Assembly (NCBI RefSeq): GCF_026343115.1
Contig: NZ_JAPEMC010000002.1
Span: 496,001-560,000 of the forward strand
Direction: 5' to 3'
DNA: 64,000 nucleotides
From: Streptomyces sp. NBC_00102
GTDB taxonomy: Bacteria; Actinomycetota; Actinomycetes; Streptomycetales; Streptomycetaceae
The first letter of the stretch is position 1. Every line of letters starts with the position of its first letter. Position numbers and translations under genes: made by a program. This document shows positions 1-8,143 of this stretch, piece by piece. Under the pieces are notes generated by a model. The model made no database searches. It was given only the letters and a program-made list of their open reading frames with translations, and was not told the DNA's origin.

Positions 1-780
1 GTACTTCCGGAACGTCGCGAGCGCGTCGGTGGACGGCAGTACGGCGAGCGAGAAGTAGTCCTTGCCGCCGAGCGGGGCGGTGATGGCGGTTCCGGAGACC
101 GTCCAGTCGGTGCCGGTCGGCGAGAACAGTGCGTAGTTGTGCCCGGCGACGGTGATGCCGAGGACGTTTCCGTTGTCCGTGAAGACGGTGGGGGTGCTCG
201 CCGTGGTGATCCGCGCGTCACCGCCCGAGCCCTTGGCGTACACGAACGGCAGGCCGTGCCCGATGGTCGTGCGCAGCGTGCGGGTGCCGTCCGACCAGTA
301 GGGGGTGACCGTCCAGTCGGACCAGTCGTCGGCCTTCGCGTCGGGCGAGTTGAGCCCGCTGAGACCGAGGGTCAGGTCGGCCTTGTGGGCGTACTCGTAC
401 TGGCGGCCGTCCCCGACGATCGAGGGGGTGGTCGGGTAACCGACTTCCAGCCCGCCGGACGTGGCCTGGTAGGTGAGCGGGTGGCCGTACATCGGGGTGG
501 AGTACGGGTTGTCGCCGTAGCGCTGGTAGGCGAGCGAGGTCCACCAGTCGTTGGTGGGCACCGGCTTGTTCTTGGCGGCCTCGGTCAGCTTGGGGGTGAC
601 CGGCGCGCCGGTGTTGTTGGTCGGTCCGGAGGTACCGGCCGGGCGGGTGTCGGTGTAGCTGCCGGCGCCCGCGGTGATCGTGGCCGCGGCCGCCGGGGTC
701 GCGGCCGGGCCCAGGCCCACCACGGCCAGGGCGACGGCCAGGACCGTCGCGGCCGCGGGTCTTACGAGGGAGGCTTGCAT
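1..780 (-). CDS. GH81 endo-beta-1,3-glucanase, N-terminal part
   Basis: Secreted laminarinase-type enzyme predicted to cut internal beta-1,3-glucan bonds. Only the first 260 codons are present; the gene runs off the left edge. The protein opens with a signal peptide (Met-Gln-Ala-Ser-Leu-Val-Arg, hydrophobic Ala/Val/Leu core, Ala-Ala-Ala-Ala cleavage region near residue 33). It then shows the GH81 N-terminal pattern: a KPVPTNDWW block followed by a TPMYGHPL block, then a beta-rich stretch with a WTVTPYW segment and a LPSTDALATF segment. The catalytic half is outside the window. The ATG at 780 is preceded by GAGGTG about 7 nt upstream. Palindromic operators lie 40 and 190 bases upstream of the start. 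The family call rests on recognised blocks, not on an alignment. Confidence 0.85.
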   Translation of the reverse strand, partial: MQASLVRPAAATVLAVALAVVGLGPAATPAAAATITAGAGSYTDTRPAGTSGPTNNTGAPVTPKLTEAAKNKPVPTNDWWTSLAYQRYGDNPYSTPMYGHPLTYQATSGGLEVGYPTTPSIVGDGRQYEYAHKADLTLGLSGLNSPDAKADDWSDWTVTPYWSDGTRTLRTTIGHGLPFVYAKGSGGDARITTASTPTVFTDNGNVLGITVAGHNYALFSPTGTDWTVSGTAITAPLGGKDYFSLAVLPSTDALATFRKY

Positions 781-810
781 GGGGAAGCACCTCGAAGTCA
801 GGAGGGGGGA

Positions 811-835
811 CGAAGCGCTTTCGAGAGCGCTCTCA
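811..835. promoter_or_regulatory. LacI-type operator pair upstream of GH81
   Basis: Two overlapping AGCGCT-centred palindromes: CGAAGCGCTTTCG at 811-823 and GAGAGCGCTCTC at 823-834 (one end mismatch if extended to 14 bp). They resemble the CebR/BglR-type LacI operators of Streptomyces (TGGGAGCGCTCCCA class). They lie about 40 bases upstream of the GH81 start, where a bound repressor would block transcription. Confidence 0.65.
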
Positions 836-972
836 GGTGTCAAGGAACGTAAAACTTATGAAACCTTTGTGTCAATAGAAGTGACACGCAGGGTAGTTGG
901 GGGAGCGTAAGCGGATCCCTGAGTTCGACTTCTGACGGATGGAGGGGGTGTGGGGCGGCTTGGGATGAAGTG

Positions 973-988
973 TTGAGAGCGCTCTCAA
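973..988. promoter_or_regulatory. 16-bp perfect palindromic operator
   Basis: TTGAGAGCGCTCTCAA is a perfect palindrome with the same GAGAGCGCTCTC core as the site at 823-834, about 152 bp away centre to centre. Two copies in the GH81/MarR intergenic region suggest a LacI-family sugar regulator acting on GH81, perhaps with looping. Its regulator cannot be identified from this window. Confidence 0.65.
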
Positions 989-1051
989 TCCGTGGATCGC
1001 CGACTCGGGCCCGTCCGGTGGCGGCTTCCGGCGAAGGGAGAGCGAGGATGT

Positions 1052-1081
1052 AGTAAGGCAGATTGATAAAGTAGCCTTACT
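1052..1081. promoter_or_regulatory. Putative MarR autoregulatory operator
   Basis: Perfect 8-bp arms AGTAAGGC (1052-1059) and GCCTTACT (1074-1081) flank a 14-base AT-rich spacer that contains a GATAAA element usable as a -10 box. The right arm ends three bases before the MarR start codon. This position and layout are typical of MarR self-repression. Confidence 0.55.
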
Positions 1082-1083
1082 GT

Positions 1084-1524
1084 ATGAACGACGATCTGGC
1101 TCCGGACGGAGTCGCCGCGGCCCTTCTGGCGAGTATCGGTGTGCTGGTACGGCGGGTCCGCCATGCACCCGTCGAGGGCGGACTCGCGATGCCCGAACGG
1201 ACCGCCCTGTCGCTCCTGGACCGCTCGGAACCCACCACCTCCTCCGCGCTGGCCCGGGAAGCACAGATCACCGCGCAGGCGATGGGGGCGACGCTCTCCG
1301 GGCTGCGCGCCCGCGGCCTGGTCGAACGCCAGCCGGATCCCGAGGACGGCAGGCGGGCGGTGCTGACGATGACCGACGCGGGACGGCAGGCGTTGAAGGA
1401 CAAGCGAAACGCCCGGACCGAACTCATCGCCCGGGCGCTGACCGGGGGTGCGTTCACCCAGGACGAGCTGGACCGGCTCGCGGCGGCGGCACCGCTGCTG
1501 GAGCGGCTGGCCCGGAACATCTGA
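1084..1524 (+). CDS. MarR-family transcriptional regulator
   Basis: 146-aa winged-helix regulator of usual MarR length. The HTH reads through STSSALAREAQITAQAMGAT-like spacing at about residues 52-72, and the wing follows as LVERQPDPEDGRRAVLTMTDAGR near residues 80-102, a very typical MarR wing. N- and C-terminal helices would form the dimer interface. There is no clear Shine-Dalgarno before the ATG at 1084, and an inverted repeat ends three bases before it, so the message may be leaderless or start very close by. It precedes the isochorismatase-like and PEBP genes on the same strand and probably controls them and itself. The ligand is unknown. Confidence 0.9.
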   Translation: MNDDLAPDGVAAALLASIGVLVRRVRHAPVEGGLAMPERTALSLLDRSEPTTSSALAREAQITAQAMGATLSGLRARGLVERQPDPEDGRRAVLTMTDAGRQALKDKRNARTELIARALTGGAFTQDELDRLAAAAPLLERLARNI

Positions 1525-1537
1525 CGCCCGACCTCGG

Positions 1538-1629
1538 CCGAACGGCCCGGCGCACACCGGCCGAACGGCCCGGCGCACACCGGGCGAACGGCCCGGCGCA
1601 CACCGGGCGAACGGCCCGGCGCACACCGG
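1538..1629 (+). repeat. Four tandem copies of a 23-bp repeat
   Basis: The unit CCGAACGGCCCGGCGCACACC plus GG occurs four times head to tail (1538, 1561, 1584, 1607); copies 3 and 4 differ only in the first base, and a partial unit follows at 1630. It fills most of the gap between the MarR stop and the next ribosome binding site. Each unit contains CGGCCCGG-type self-complementary bases. Confidence 0.9.
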
Positions 1630-1724
1630 CCGAACCGGCTTCGCACACCTGGCCCAACCACGCGCGGGACCCGACGGACCGGCCCCGCGCACCCCGGCCG
1701 ACACGCCCAGGAGAGACGACCACC

Positions 1725-2284
1725 GTGACACTGACCACCATCGATCCCACCCCCGCGCTCGTCGTGATCGACCTGCAGAAGGGCTTCCTCGACGGCGCCG
1801 AGCCCACGATCGCGGCCGTCGTCGAGCCCACGACCCGCCTCGTCACAGCCTTCCGCCGGCACGGCCTGCCCGTGGTTCTGGTCAACGTCACCGGGCGGGC
1901 CCCTGGGCGTACCGAGGGCGCACGGCCGGGCGCCGCCGTACCGTCGTCCCCCGGCTGGGCCGACCTGATCGACGAACTCGACGTCCGGCCGACCATCTGA
2001 TCACCAAGCGGCGGCGCAGCGCGTTCCACGACACCGGGCTCGACACCCTCCTGCGGGATCTGGGCGTCACCCAGATCGTCCTCACCGGGATCTCGACGAG
2101 CGCGGGCGTCGAATCGACCGCGCGCTCGGCCTCCGATCACGGCTACCACGTCGTCCTCGCCACCGATGCCATGGCCGACCGGGTGGAAGGCGACCACCGC
2201 CACAGCGTGGAGCGTGTGTTCCCCAAGCTCGGCGAGACCGCCACCACCGCCGAGGTCCTCGCCATGATCGAGGCCACCCGATGA
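1725..2284 (+). pseudogene. Isochorismatase-like hydrolase, frameshifted
   Basis: Two reading frames together encode one isochorismatase-superfamily protein. Frame one (GTG at 1725, Shine-Dalgarno AGGAGAG at 1709-1715) gives VVIDLQKGF with the catalytic Asp, then runs to a stop at 1998-2000. Homology resumes in the -1 frame from about 1991 with TDHLITKRRRSAF (catalytic Lys) and TGISTSAGVESTA, ending at 2284. A single missing base near 1991 explains the break. The usual nucleophile Cys position is Gly, as in the isochorismatases EntB and PhzD rather than the nicotinamidase-type Cys hydrolases. The stop overlaps the PEBP start (ATGA), so the three genes form an operon. It could be a true lesion, a sequencing error or, less likely, a programmed -1 shift. 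Confidence 0.75.
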
Positions 2285-2853
2285 CGCTGCTGGGCCGGCT
2301 CCTGCGCAACCGCCGAGCGGGCGAGACCCATCTGTCGTGGAACCTGCCGAACCTGCAGGGCCCCGGGCTGTTCACCCTCGCCAGCGAGGAGTTCGGCCCC
2401 GAAGGCCCCCTCGCCCGGACCCACTGCGCGAAGCACGTGGGCGGCGAGGACCTCTCCCCGCACCTGGAGTGGACCGCGCTCCCGCCCGGTACCGCGCAGC
2501 TCCTCCTGGTCGTGGAGGACGTCGACGTGCCCATGGCCAAGCCGGCGGTGCACTGCGTCGCGCTGATCGACCCGGCGACCGGACACCTCCCGCGCGGCGC
2601 CCTGGCCGCGAAACGGCCCGGCTCCGGAGTGCGCCCGCTGCGGTCCACCGTCGGACGCGGCTACCACGGCCCCGGGCCCATCAAGGGCCACGGACCGCAC
2701 CGTTACGTCTTCCAGCTCTACGCCCTTGCCGCGCCCGTCGGCGACGTCCCGGGCGCCACGCCGGTGGATCGGGCGCGGCCCCGCGCCCTGCTGGCGGGCT
2801 TCACCGCGCCGGTCCTCGGCCGCGCCCGGCTCACCGGGGTCTACGAGCGCTGA
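2281..2853 (+). CDS. PEBP-family protein (YbhB/YbcL-like)
   Basis: 190-aa phosphatidylethanolamine-binding-protein family member. Family blocks are visible in order: FGPEGPLARTHCAKHVGGEDLSP near the N-terminus, LEWTALPPGTAQLLLVVEDVDVP, an HCVALIDP segment, and the ligand-pocket block GYHGPGPIKGHGPHRYVFQLYAL. No signal peptide is seen, so it is probably cytosolic. Bacterial members bind small anionic ligands or affect kinases, and the exact role is usually unknown. Its ATG overlaps the stop of the upstream isochorismatase-like gene by four bases, which implies translational coupling, so the upstream frameshift may reduce its expression. Confidence 0.85.
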   Translation: MTLLGRLLRNRRAGETHLSWNLPNLQGPGLFTLASEEFGPEGPLARTHCAKHVGGEDLSPHLEWTALPPGTAQLLLVVEDVDVPMAKPAVHCVALIDPATGHLPRGALAAKRPGSGVRPLRSTVGRGYHGPGPIKGHGPHRYVFQLYALAAPVGDVPGATPVDRARPRALLAGFTAPVLGRARLTGVYER

Positions 2854-2881
2854 CCTCGGAAGCGGCCCGCGACGACGCAGA

Positions 2882-2910
2882 CCCGCCCGCGGTCCAGGAC
2901 CACGGGCGGG
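2882..2910. terminator. Hairpin between PEBP and GH87 genes
   Basis: Arms at 2882-2895 and 2897-2910 are complementary over 14 bp with one mismatch. The site lies between two convergent genes (stops at 2853 and 2938) and can serve as a bidirectional terminator. Confidence 0.6.
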
Positions 2911-2937
2911 CGGCGGGGCTGTCGCGACGCGCGAGCG

Positions 2938-5358
2938 TCAGGAGCGGTACGCCTCCACTTCGGAGGCCTGGACGGCGGGCCAGGCCGTGTTCGCGGTACC
3001 GGTGACCCGCAGGTACCGGGGTGCGGAGCCGGCCGGCAGGGTCGCGGTCACCGTGTTGCCGGAGGCCGGGTCGAAGCGGTAGTCCTTCGACGCGGTCAGC
3101 GTGGTGAAGGCGGAGCCGTCTGCGCTGCCGAGCACCGTCAGCGTCTGGGTACGCGCCTCCCAGGACGACGGCAGCTTGAGGACGACCCGGCCCACGGTGG
3201 TCGCCGACCCCAGATCCACGGTCAGCGACTGCGGGAAGGACCGGTTGACGCTCTCCCAGTACGAGTTGGCGTCACCGTCGACGGCCTTCGCCGGGGCGTA
3301 GACGTCCGCGTACCCGGTCGCGGTGACGGGCCTGCCCAGGGCGAGGTTCCGTCCGGGGTCGGGGGTCGGACCGGTGGGTGTGGGTGTAGGAGTCGGGGTG
3401 GGTGTGGGTGTGGGTGTGGGCGTCGGGGTGGGTGTGGGCGTCGGGGTCGTGGAGCCGTGGTCGTAGTTGGCGGCCGGCCAGGGACCGCAGTAGGTCGCCG
3501 GGAGCTTGGTGTTCCAGCCGGAGTTGCCGGTGCCCTGGGTCAGCGCCAGCGAGGAGCCGAGGCAGCTGTAGACGGCGTCGGTGAACCCGATGTTGGTGGC
3601 GCGCACATTGGTCAGCGACAGCTGCGCCGGATCGTTGAACTGGAGCGCGAACGTTCCGGTTCCGTCGATGTTCACGTTGGTGAAGTTGACGTTCTTCGTC
3701 GTGCCGGAGACGAAGTGGATGGCGGCGTAGGAACTGTCCAGGATGTCGGTGTCGGTGACGTTGATCGTCGCCTTGTCGATCGGGCTGTTGCGGGCGTCGA
3801 ACCAGACCGCGCCGATCGGGAAGGGCCAGCCGTAGTCCGTGTTCCCCGCCCGGATGGTGGTGTTGCGCGCGAGGGTGAAGGTGCCCTGGACATCGGTCCC
3901 CTGACCGGGTGAGACCCCGGGGAAGCGGTTGCCCACGTGCAGGGCGCCGCCGTTGGTGAGGCTCTCGGCGAGAACGTTGTCGGTGACGGAGATGTTCTTG
4001 CCGCCGTAGATCGCCACGTGGTTGGCGAGGATCGGGGCCACCACCGTGTTCCCGGTGAAGGCGTTGTCGGTGTCGGCCTTGGTGTCCGACCACATCGCCA
4101 GGCCGTCGTCACCCAGGTTGCGCAGGAAGGTGTTCTCCACGGACGAGTGGGTGACGCCCCAGTGGAAGTTCACTCCGTCCGCGGTCTGGTCCAGGATGCG
4201 GCTGTTGCGGATGTGGAAGTTGTCCATCGGCCCGTCCATCCACGCGCCGACCTTGGTGTGCTGCAGCCACACGTCGTCCACGACGGAATCGCTCATCGCG
4301 CCGCCGATCGCGTTGACCTGGTCCTCGTCCACCCGCTCGGTGATCTCGCCGATGATCGCGAAGTCCTTGAGTGTGACGTTCCGGCTCGGCCCGCCGGCCT
4401 CGTACGGGCGGACCCCGCCGCCGTAACCCCCGCCGGAGACGTACTTGCCGTAGATCCCCGCCGCCCGGCTCCGGTCGGTGGGGTGACGGCCGCCCAGCAC
4501 GCTGTACCAGGGACCGGCGCCGCGCAGCGTGACCTGGTCGACGACCACGTGGTCGGTCAGCTTGAAGGTGCCCTGCGGGATCCACACCTCCTTGCCCTGC
4601 GCCTTCCCGGCGTCGACCGCCTGCTGGAAGGCGGAGGTGGAGTCCGCCGCGCCGCTCGCGTCGGCGCCGTAGTCGGTGACCGAGAGCGACCCGGACGGCC
4701 GGGTCACCGGGGCCGCGACCTGCTCGAAGTCGGCCAGGTCCACCACGGCCCACGGGGTGGCCGAGGTGGACGGAAGGGTGATGCGGACCTTCGAACCGGC
4801 GGCCAGGGTCTTCCCGAAGAGGGTCCGGGTCTCGTCGTAGAAGTGGTGCGGCTGACTGCCGGGCGTGTTGGTGAACGGGTAGGAGCCGTAGAACCAGCCG
4901 TACCTGGACGTGAAGTCCAGGTCCTTGAGCTTGGTCCCGTCCAGGCTGAGCGCGACCGGCGCGGTGATGCCCGTCCCCGCCGCGTTGTCCGGCACGGAGT
5001 AGCGCACCGTCATGGCGTTGGCCGGCTTGGTCAGGGTGAACTCGACGTACTCGCCCGGGGCGTCGAGCCGCACGGCGCGCCGGCCCGAGGCCTCGGAGGG
5101 AAGAGTGGTGTAGGTGCGGTCGGGGCCGATCGGTGAACCGGTGGTCGCGGCGTTCTCCGCCTCCAGCTCGGTGAACGGCACCTGGGCCCCGCGCCCCGCC
5201 ACCGCGAACGGCGAGAGTACGGGCGCCTCGGCCGCCGCCGCGGAACCGGCGCCGCCCCCGGTGAGGGCGGCCACCGTCCCCAGGGCCACGGTGCAGGCGA
5301 GTGAGGCCAGCAGCGCGGTCAGGGACCGTCCACCGGGTGCGGCTCTTGTCACGCTCAT
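2938..5358 (-). CDS. Secreted GH87-type alpha-1,3-glucanase with C-terminal discoidin domain
   Basis: 806 aa. Domain order: signal peptide (about 1-43); CBM35/6-like beta-sandwich (about 55-215, starting with an FTELEAENA block); GH87-like right-handed beta-helix (about 225-640); a long Thr-Pro repeat linker; and an F5/8C (discoidin) carbohydrate-binding domain (about 675-805, opening NLALGRPVTATG). Three acidic residues, D394, D417 and D418 (TADGVN and LGDDG), have the 0/+23/+24 spacing that I recall for the catalytic aspartates of GH87 alpha-1,3-glucanases. The role would be cutting alpha-1,3-glucan (mutan, fungal wall). Start: ATG 5358 behind AGGAGGTTATGG. The GH13 gene lies 51 bases upstream on the same strand, so the two may be cotranscribed. 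A GH55 or pectate-lyase-like activity is the main alternative. Confidence 0.8.
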   Translation of the reverse strand: MSVTRAAPGGRSLTALLASLACTVALGTVAALTGGGAGSAAAAEAPVLSPFAVAGRGAQVPFTELEAENAATTGSPIGPDRTYTTLPSEASGRRAVRLDAPGEYVEFTLTKPANAMTVRYSVPDNAAGTGITAPVALSLDGTKLKDLDFTSRYGWFYGSYPFTNTPGSQPHHFYDETRTLFGKTLAAGSKVRITLPSTSATPWAVVDLADFEQVAAPVTRPSGSLSVTDYGADASGAADSTSAFQQAVDAGKAQGKEVWIPQGTFKLTDHVVVDQVTLRGAGPWYSVLGGRHPTDRSRAAGIYGKYVSGGGYGGGVRPYEAGGPSRNVTLKDFAIIGEITERVDEDQVNAIGGAMSDSVVDDVWLQHTKVGAWMDGPMDNFHIRNSRILDQTADGVNFHWGVTHSSVENTFLRNLGDDGLAMWSDTKADTDNAFTGNTVVAPILANHVAIYGGKNISVTDNVLAESLTNGGALHVGNRFPGVSPGQGTDVQGTFTLARNTTIRAGNTDYGWPFPIGAVWFDARNSPIDKATINVTDTDILDSSYAAIHFVSGTTKNVNFTNVNIDGTGTFALQFNDPAQLSLTNVRATNIGFTDAVYSCLGSSLALTQGTGNSGWNTKLPATYCGPWPAANYDHGSTTPTPTPTPTPTPTPTPTPTPTPTPTGPTPDPGRNLALGRPVTATGYADVYAPAKAVDGDANSYWESVNRSFPQSLTVDLGSATTVGRVVLKLPSSWEARTQTLTVLGSADGSAFTTLTASKDYRFDPASGNTVTATLPAGSAPRYLRVTGTANTAWPAVQASEVEAYRS
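3375..3450 (-). repeat. (Thr-Pro)n linker-coding microsatellite
   Basis: GGTGTG/GGCGTC-type hexamers repeat across this stretch and encode an unbroken Thr-Pro linker of about 13 dipeptides between the GH87 catalytic domain and the discoidin domain. Such linkers are flexible and the DNA is prone to slippage. Confidence 0.85.
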
Positions 5359-5409
5359 GATCCATAACCTCCTGTGGGGGGACAGCTGGACGGCGGTGCG
5401 GCGACTGGA

Positions 5410-7014
5410 TCAGGCCAGCAGCCACACCGCCGTGTCCTGGGGGAGACGGCCCCGCTCGTCCAGGGGGCCGCCGGCGAGCAGGACATCCGTGTGGGCGGGG
5501 AGCTCCGCCGGTTCCGCCGCCAGATTGACGACGCAGATCAGGCCCGGCCCGCGCCGGAAGGCGAGCACGCCCTCGTCGGAGGGGAGCCAGGTCAGCGGCT
5601 CGCTCCGGAAGGCGTCGGTGGTGCGCCGCAGCCGCAGCGCCTCCCGGTAGAGCGACAGCATCGAGCCCGGATCGCCGCTCTGGCGGTCCACGGCGTACGC
5701 CGGCCAGCCCTCGGGCTGCGGCAGCCACGGCTCCTGGCGTGAGCCGAACCCGCTGTACGGGGCGTCCGCGCTCCACGGCAGCGGCACCCGGCAGCCGTCC
5801 CGCCCCGGGTCCTTCCCGCCGGAACGGAAGTGCATCGGGTCCTGGATGCGGTCGAGGGGTACGTCCGCCTCGGGCAGCCCCAACTCCTCGCCCTGGTACA
5901 GATATGCGGCCCCGGGCAGCGCGAGCGTCAGGAGAGCCGCCGCGCGCGCCCGCCGCTCGCCGAGCGCCAGGTCCGTGGGCGTGCCGAAGGCCTTGGTCGC
6001 GAAGTCGAACCCGGTGTCCTCGCGGCCGTACCGGGTCACCGTCCGGGTCACGTCGTGGTTGCACAGCACCCAGGTGGCCGGGGCGCCGACCGGCGCGTGC
6101 TCGGCCAGGGTGTCGTCGATCGTCCGCCGCAGCCGCTCCGCCCGCCACGGGCACGCCAGGAAGTTGAAGTTGAAGGCGGTGTGCAGCTCGTCCGGGCGCA
6201 GATAGCGCGCGAAGCGCTCCGAGTCCGGCAGCCAGACCTCGCCCACGAAGACGCCCAGGTACTCGTCGGCGATGACCCGCCAGGAACGGTAGATGTCGTG
6301 CAACTCGTCCTGGTCGATGTACGGATGGGGGTCGACCCCCTCCACGAAGTCGGCGAGCGCAGGGTCCTTGGCGAGGAGTGCCGCCGAGTCGATCCGCACA
6401 CCGGCCACCCCGCGCTCGAACCAGAAGCGCAGGATCTCCTCGTGCTCCCGACGGACCTCGGGATGAGCCCAGTTGAGGTCGGGCTGCTCGGGCGTGAAGA
6501 GGTGGAGGTACCACTCGCCGTCCGGCACCCGGGTCCAGGTGCGCCCGGAGAACTGCGAGGGCCAGTCGTTGGGCGGCAGTTCACCGTGCTCGCCCCGGCC
6601 GGGCCGGAAGTGGAACAACTTCCGCTCGGGGCTGCCCGGTCCGGCCTCCAGCGCGGCCCGGAACCACGCGTGCTGGTCCGAGACGTGGTTCGGCACGATG
6701 TCCACGATCACCCGGATGCCGGCCTCCCGGGCCTCGTCGATGAGCTTCTCCGCCTCGGCGAGCGTCCCGAAGGCCGGGTCGATGGTGCGGTAGTCGGCGA
6801 CGTCGTAACCGCCGTCGACGAGCGGGGAGACGTACCACGGGGTGAACCAGATGGCGTCCACGCCAAGTTCGGCGAGGTACGGCAGCTTCGACCGGACGCC
6901 CGCGAGGTCCCCGGTACCGTCCCCGTCACCGTCGGCGAAGCTGCGTGGGTACACCTGGTAGATGGCGGCGCTGCGCCACCAGTCGTCGGTGCGTACCGGA
7001 AGAGGGGCTGCCAC
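5410..7014 (-). CDS. GH13 alpha-glucosidase (oligo-glucosidase type)
   Basis: 534-aa (beta/alpha)8-barrel enzyme without a signal peptide, so cytosolic. It should hydrolyse imported alpha-gluco-oligosaccharides. Opening block AAIYQVYPRSFADGDGDG is typical of GH13 alpha-glucosidases. Catalytic residues: nucleophile D209 (GVRIDSAAL), acid/base E259 (VGEVWLP) and transition-state D321 (CNHDVTR). A C-terminal beta domain follows. The reading frame is open to 7212, but GTG at 7014 is preferred because GAAAGGAC sits about 7 nt upstream and the family homology begins a few residues later. The transporter operon lies upstream behind a hairpin, so expression may be by readthrough or its own promoter. 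Linkage specificity cannot be read from the sequence. Confidence 0.9.
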   Translation of the reverse strand: MAAPLPVRTDDWWRSAAIYQVYPRSFADGDGDGTGDLAGVRSKLPYLAELGVDAIWFTPWYVSPLVDGGYDVADYRTIDPAFGTLAEAEKLIDEAREAGIRVIVDIVPNHVSDQHAWFRAALEAGPGSPERKLFHFRPGRGEHGELPPNDWPSQFSGRTWTRVPDGEWYLHLFTPEQPDLNWAHPEVRREHEEILRFWFERGVAGVRIDSAALLAKDPALADFVEGVDPHPYIDQDELHDIYRSWRVIADEYLGVFVGEVWLPDSERFARYLRPDELHTAFNFNFLACPWRAERLRRTIDDTLAEHAPVGAPATWVLCNHDVTRTVTRYGREDTGFDFATKAFGTPTDLALGERRARAAALLTLALPGAAYLYQGEELGLPEADVPLDRIQDPMHFRSGGKDPGRDGCRVPLPWSADAPYSGFGSRQEPWLPQPEGWPAYAVDRQSGDPGSMLSLYREALRLRRTTDAFRSEPLTWLPSDEGVLAFRRGPGLICVVNLAAEPAELPAHTDVLLAGGPLDERGRLPQDTAVWLLA

Positions 7015-7212
7015 GTGAGGGTCCTTTCGGGCAGGGTCCGCCGCCGGCCGGACAGCGGGGCGTGCGGTTACGGCCGGCGGCGGAAGCTTCATGGAGAGAG
7101 GCGTCGTGCGAGGGGCGTCGGGCGGCCCGTGCGAACGGGCGGCGACCGACGAACGTGCGAGCCGTGCGGGCAGGCATGCGGCCAGGAAGGCAGGCGTGCG
7201 GGCAGGCGGCAC

Positions 7213-7241
7213 CGGCTGCCCCGGACCGACCGGGGCAGCCG
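7213..7241 (-). terminator. Hairpin after the ABC permease operon
   Basis: Perfect 12-bp arms (7213-7224 and 7230-7241) around a 5-base loop, beginning 8 bases past the stop of the distal permease gene on the minus strand. It probably ends or attenuates the transporter transcript before GH13. The rest of the 234-base gap (7015-7248) holds GTGCGGGCAGGC-type short repeats and no gene. Confidence 0.7.
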
Positions 7242-7248
7242 TGCGGGG

Positions 7249-8124
7249 TCAGCCCTTCAGACCGCCCGCGGTGAGGCCGCTCATGATGTTCCGCTGGAAG
7301 AGCAGGAAGATGAGCAGCGTCGGGAGGGACGCGATGGTGAGCGCGGCGATCAGCACGTTCTCCGGTACACCGTTGGAGAGCGAGTAGATGCCGACGTTCA
7401 GGGTCTGCATGGCCGGATCGGGCAGGGTGAGCATCGGCCAGAGGAAGTCCTTCCAGACTCCGACGACGGCGAAGATGGAGACCACCCCGAGGATCGGCCG
7501 GGAGATGGGCAGGACGATCGAGCGCAGGGTGCGCATGGGGGAGGCCCCGTCCATCGCCGCGGCGTCCAGCAACTCCTTCGGGATGGAGTCGAAGAACCGC
7601 TTCAGCAGGAAGATGTTGAAGGCGTTGGTCACCGACGGGAGCCAGATCGCCCACGGCGAGTTGAGCAGATTGCGCTCCACCAGGGGGACGTCCAGCACCG
7701 TGAGGTACTGCGGGACGACCAGCACCGTCGCCGGGATCATCAGGGTGGCGAGCATCATCCCGAGGATCGCCTTGCCGAAGACGGGCCGCAGCCGGGAGAG
7801 CGAGTAGGCCGCCGCGACGTCCAGCACGAGCTGGAAGGCCAGCGCCCCGAACGCGTAGTACAGGGTGTTGAAGAGCAGGCGGGAGAGGTCCATCACCTCC
7901 CAGGCGTGCGAGTAGTTGGAGGGAGTCAGCGTCGACGGGAAGAGCGTCGGCGGCGACTGCACCGCCTCCTGCGTGGACTTGAGGCCCCCGGACACCATCC
8001 AGTAGAGCGGTCCGAGGAAGACCAGCGTGAACAGGACCATGACGAGGCCGAAGACCACCCAGTAGACGGCTTTGCCCCGGGGCCTGGCCAGCTGGGCCGG
8101 CGAGATGAGCGTACGTGTGGACAT
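7249..8124 (-). CDS. Sugar ABC transporter permease, MalG-like
   Basis: 291-aa inner-membrane subunit of a carbohydrate-uptake family 1 ABC importer. About six membrane segments are visible, starting VYWVVFGLVMVLFTLVFLGP. The EAA loop that contacts the ATPase reads ELLDAAAMDGASPMRTLRSI near residues 185-205. Start ATG 8124 follows GGGGGAAA. It is 19 bases downstream of the partner permease. No ATPase gene accompanies it, which is normal in Streptomyces, where the shared MsiK ATPase usually powers such importers. Confidence 0.92.
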   Translation of the reverse strand: MSTRTLISPAQLARPRGKAVYWVVFGLVMVLFTLVFLGPLYWMVSGGLKSTQEAVQSPPTLFPSTLTPSNYSHAWEVMDLSRLLFNTLYYAFGALAFQLVLDVAAAYSLSRLRPVFGKAILGMMLATLMIPATVLVVPQYLTVLDVPLVERNLLNSPWAIWLPSVTNAFNIFLLKRFFDSIPKELLDAAAMDGASPMRTLRSIVLPISRPILGVVSIFAVVGVWKDFLWPMLTLPDPAMQTLNVGIYSLSNGVPENVLIAALTIASLPTLLIFLLFQRNIMSGLTAGGLKG

Positions 8125-8143
8125 CTGTCGTTTCCCCCGGGTC

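Noticed and set aside
1538..1629. CRISPR-like array
   Set aside because: Copies are directly adjacent with no spacers; it is a simple tandem repeat.
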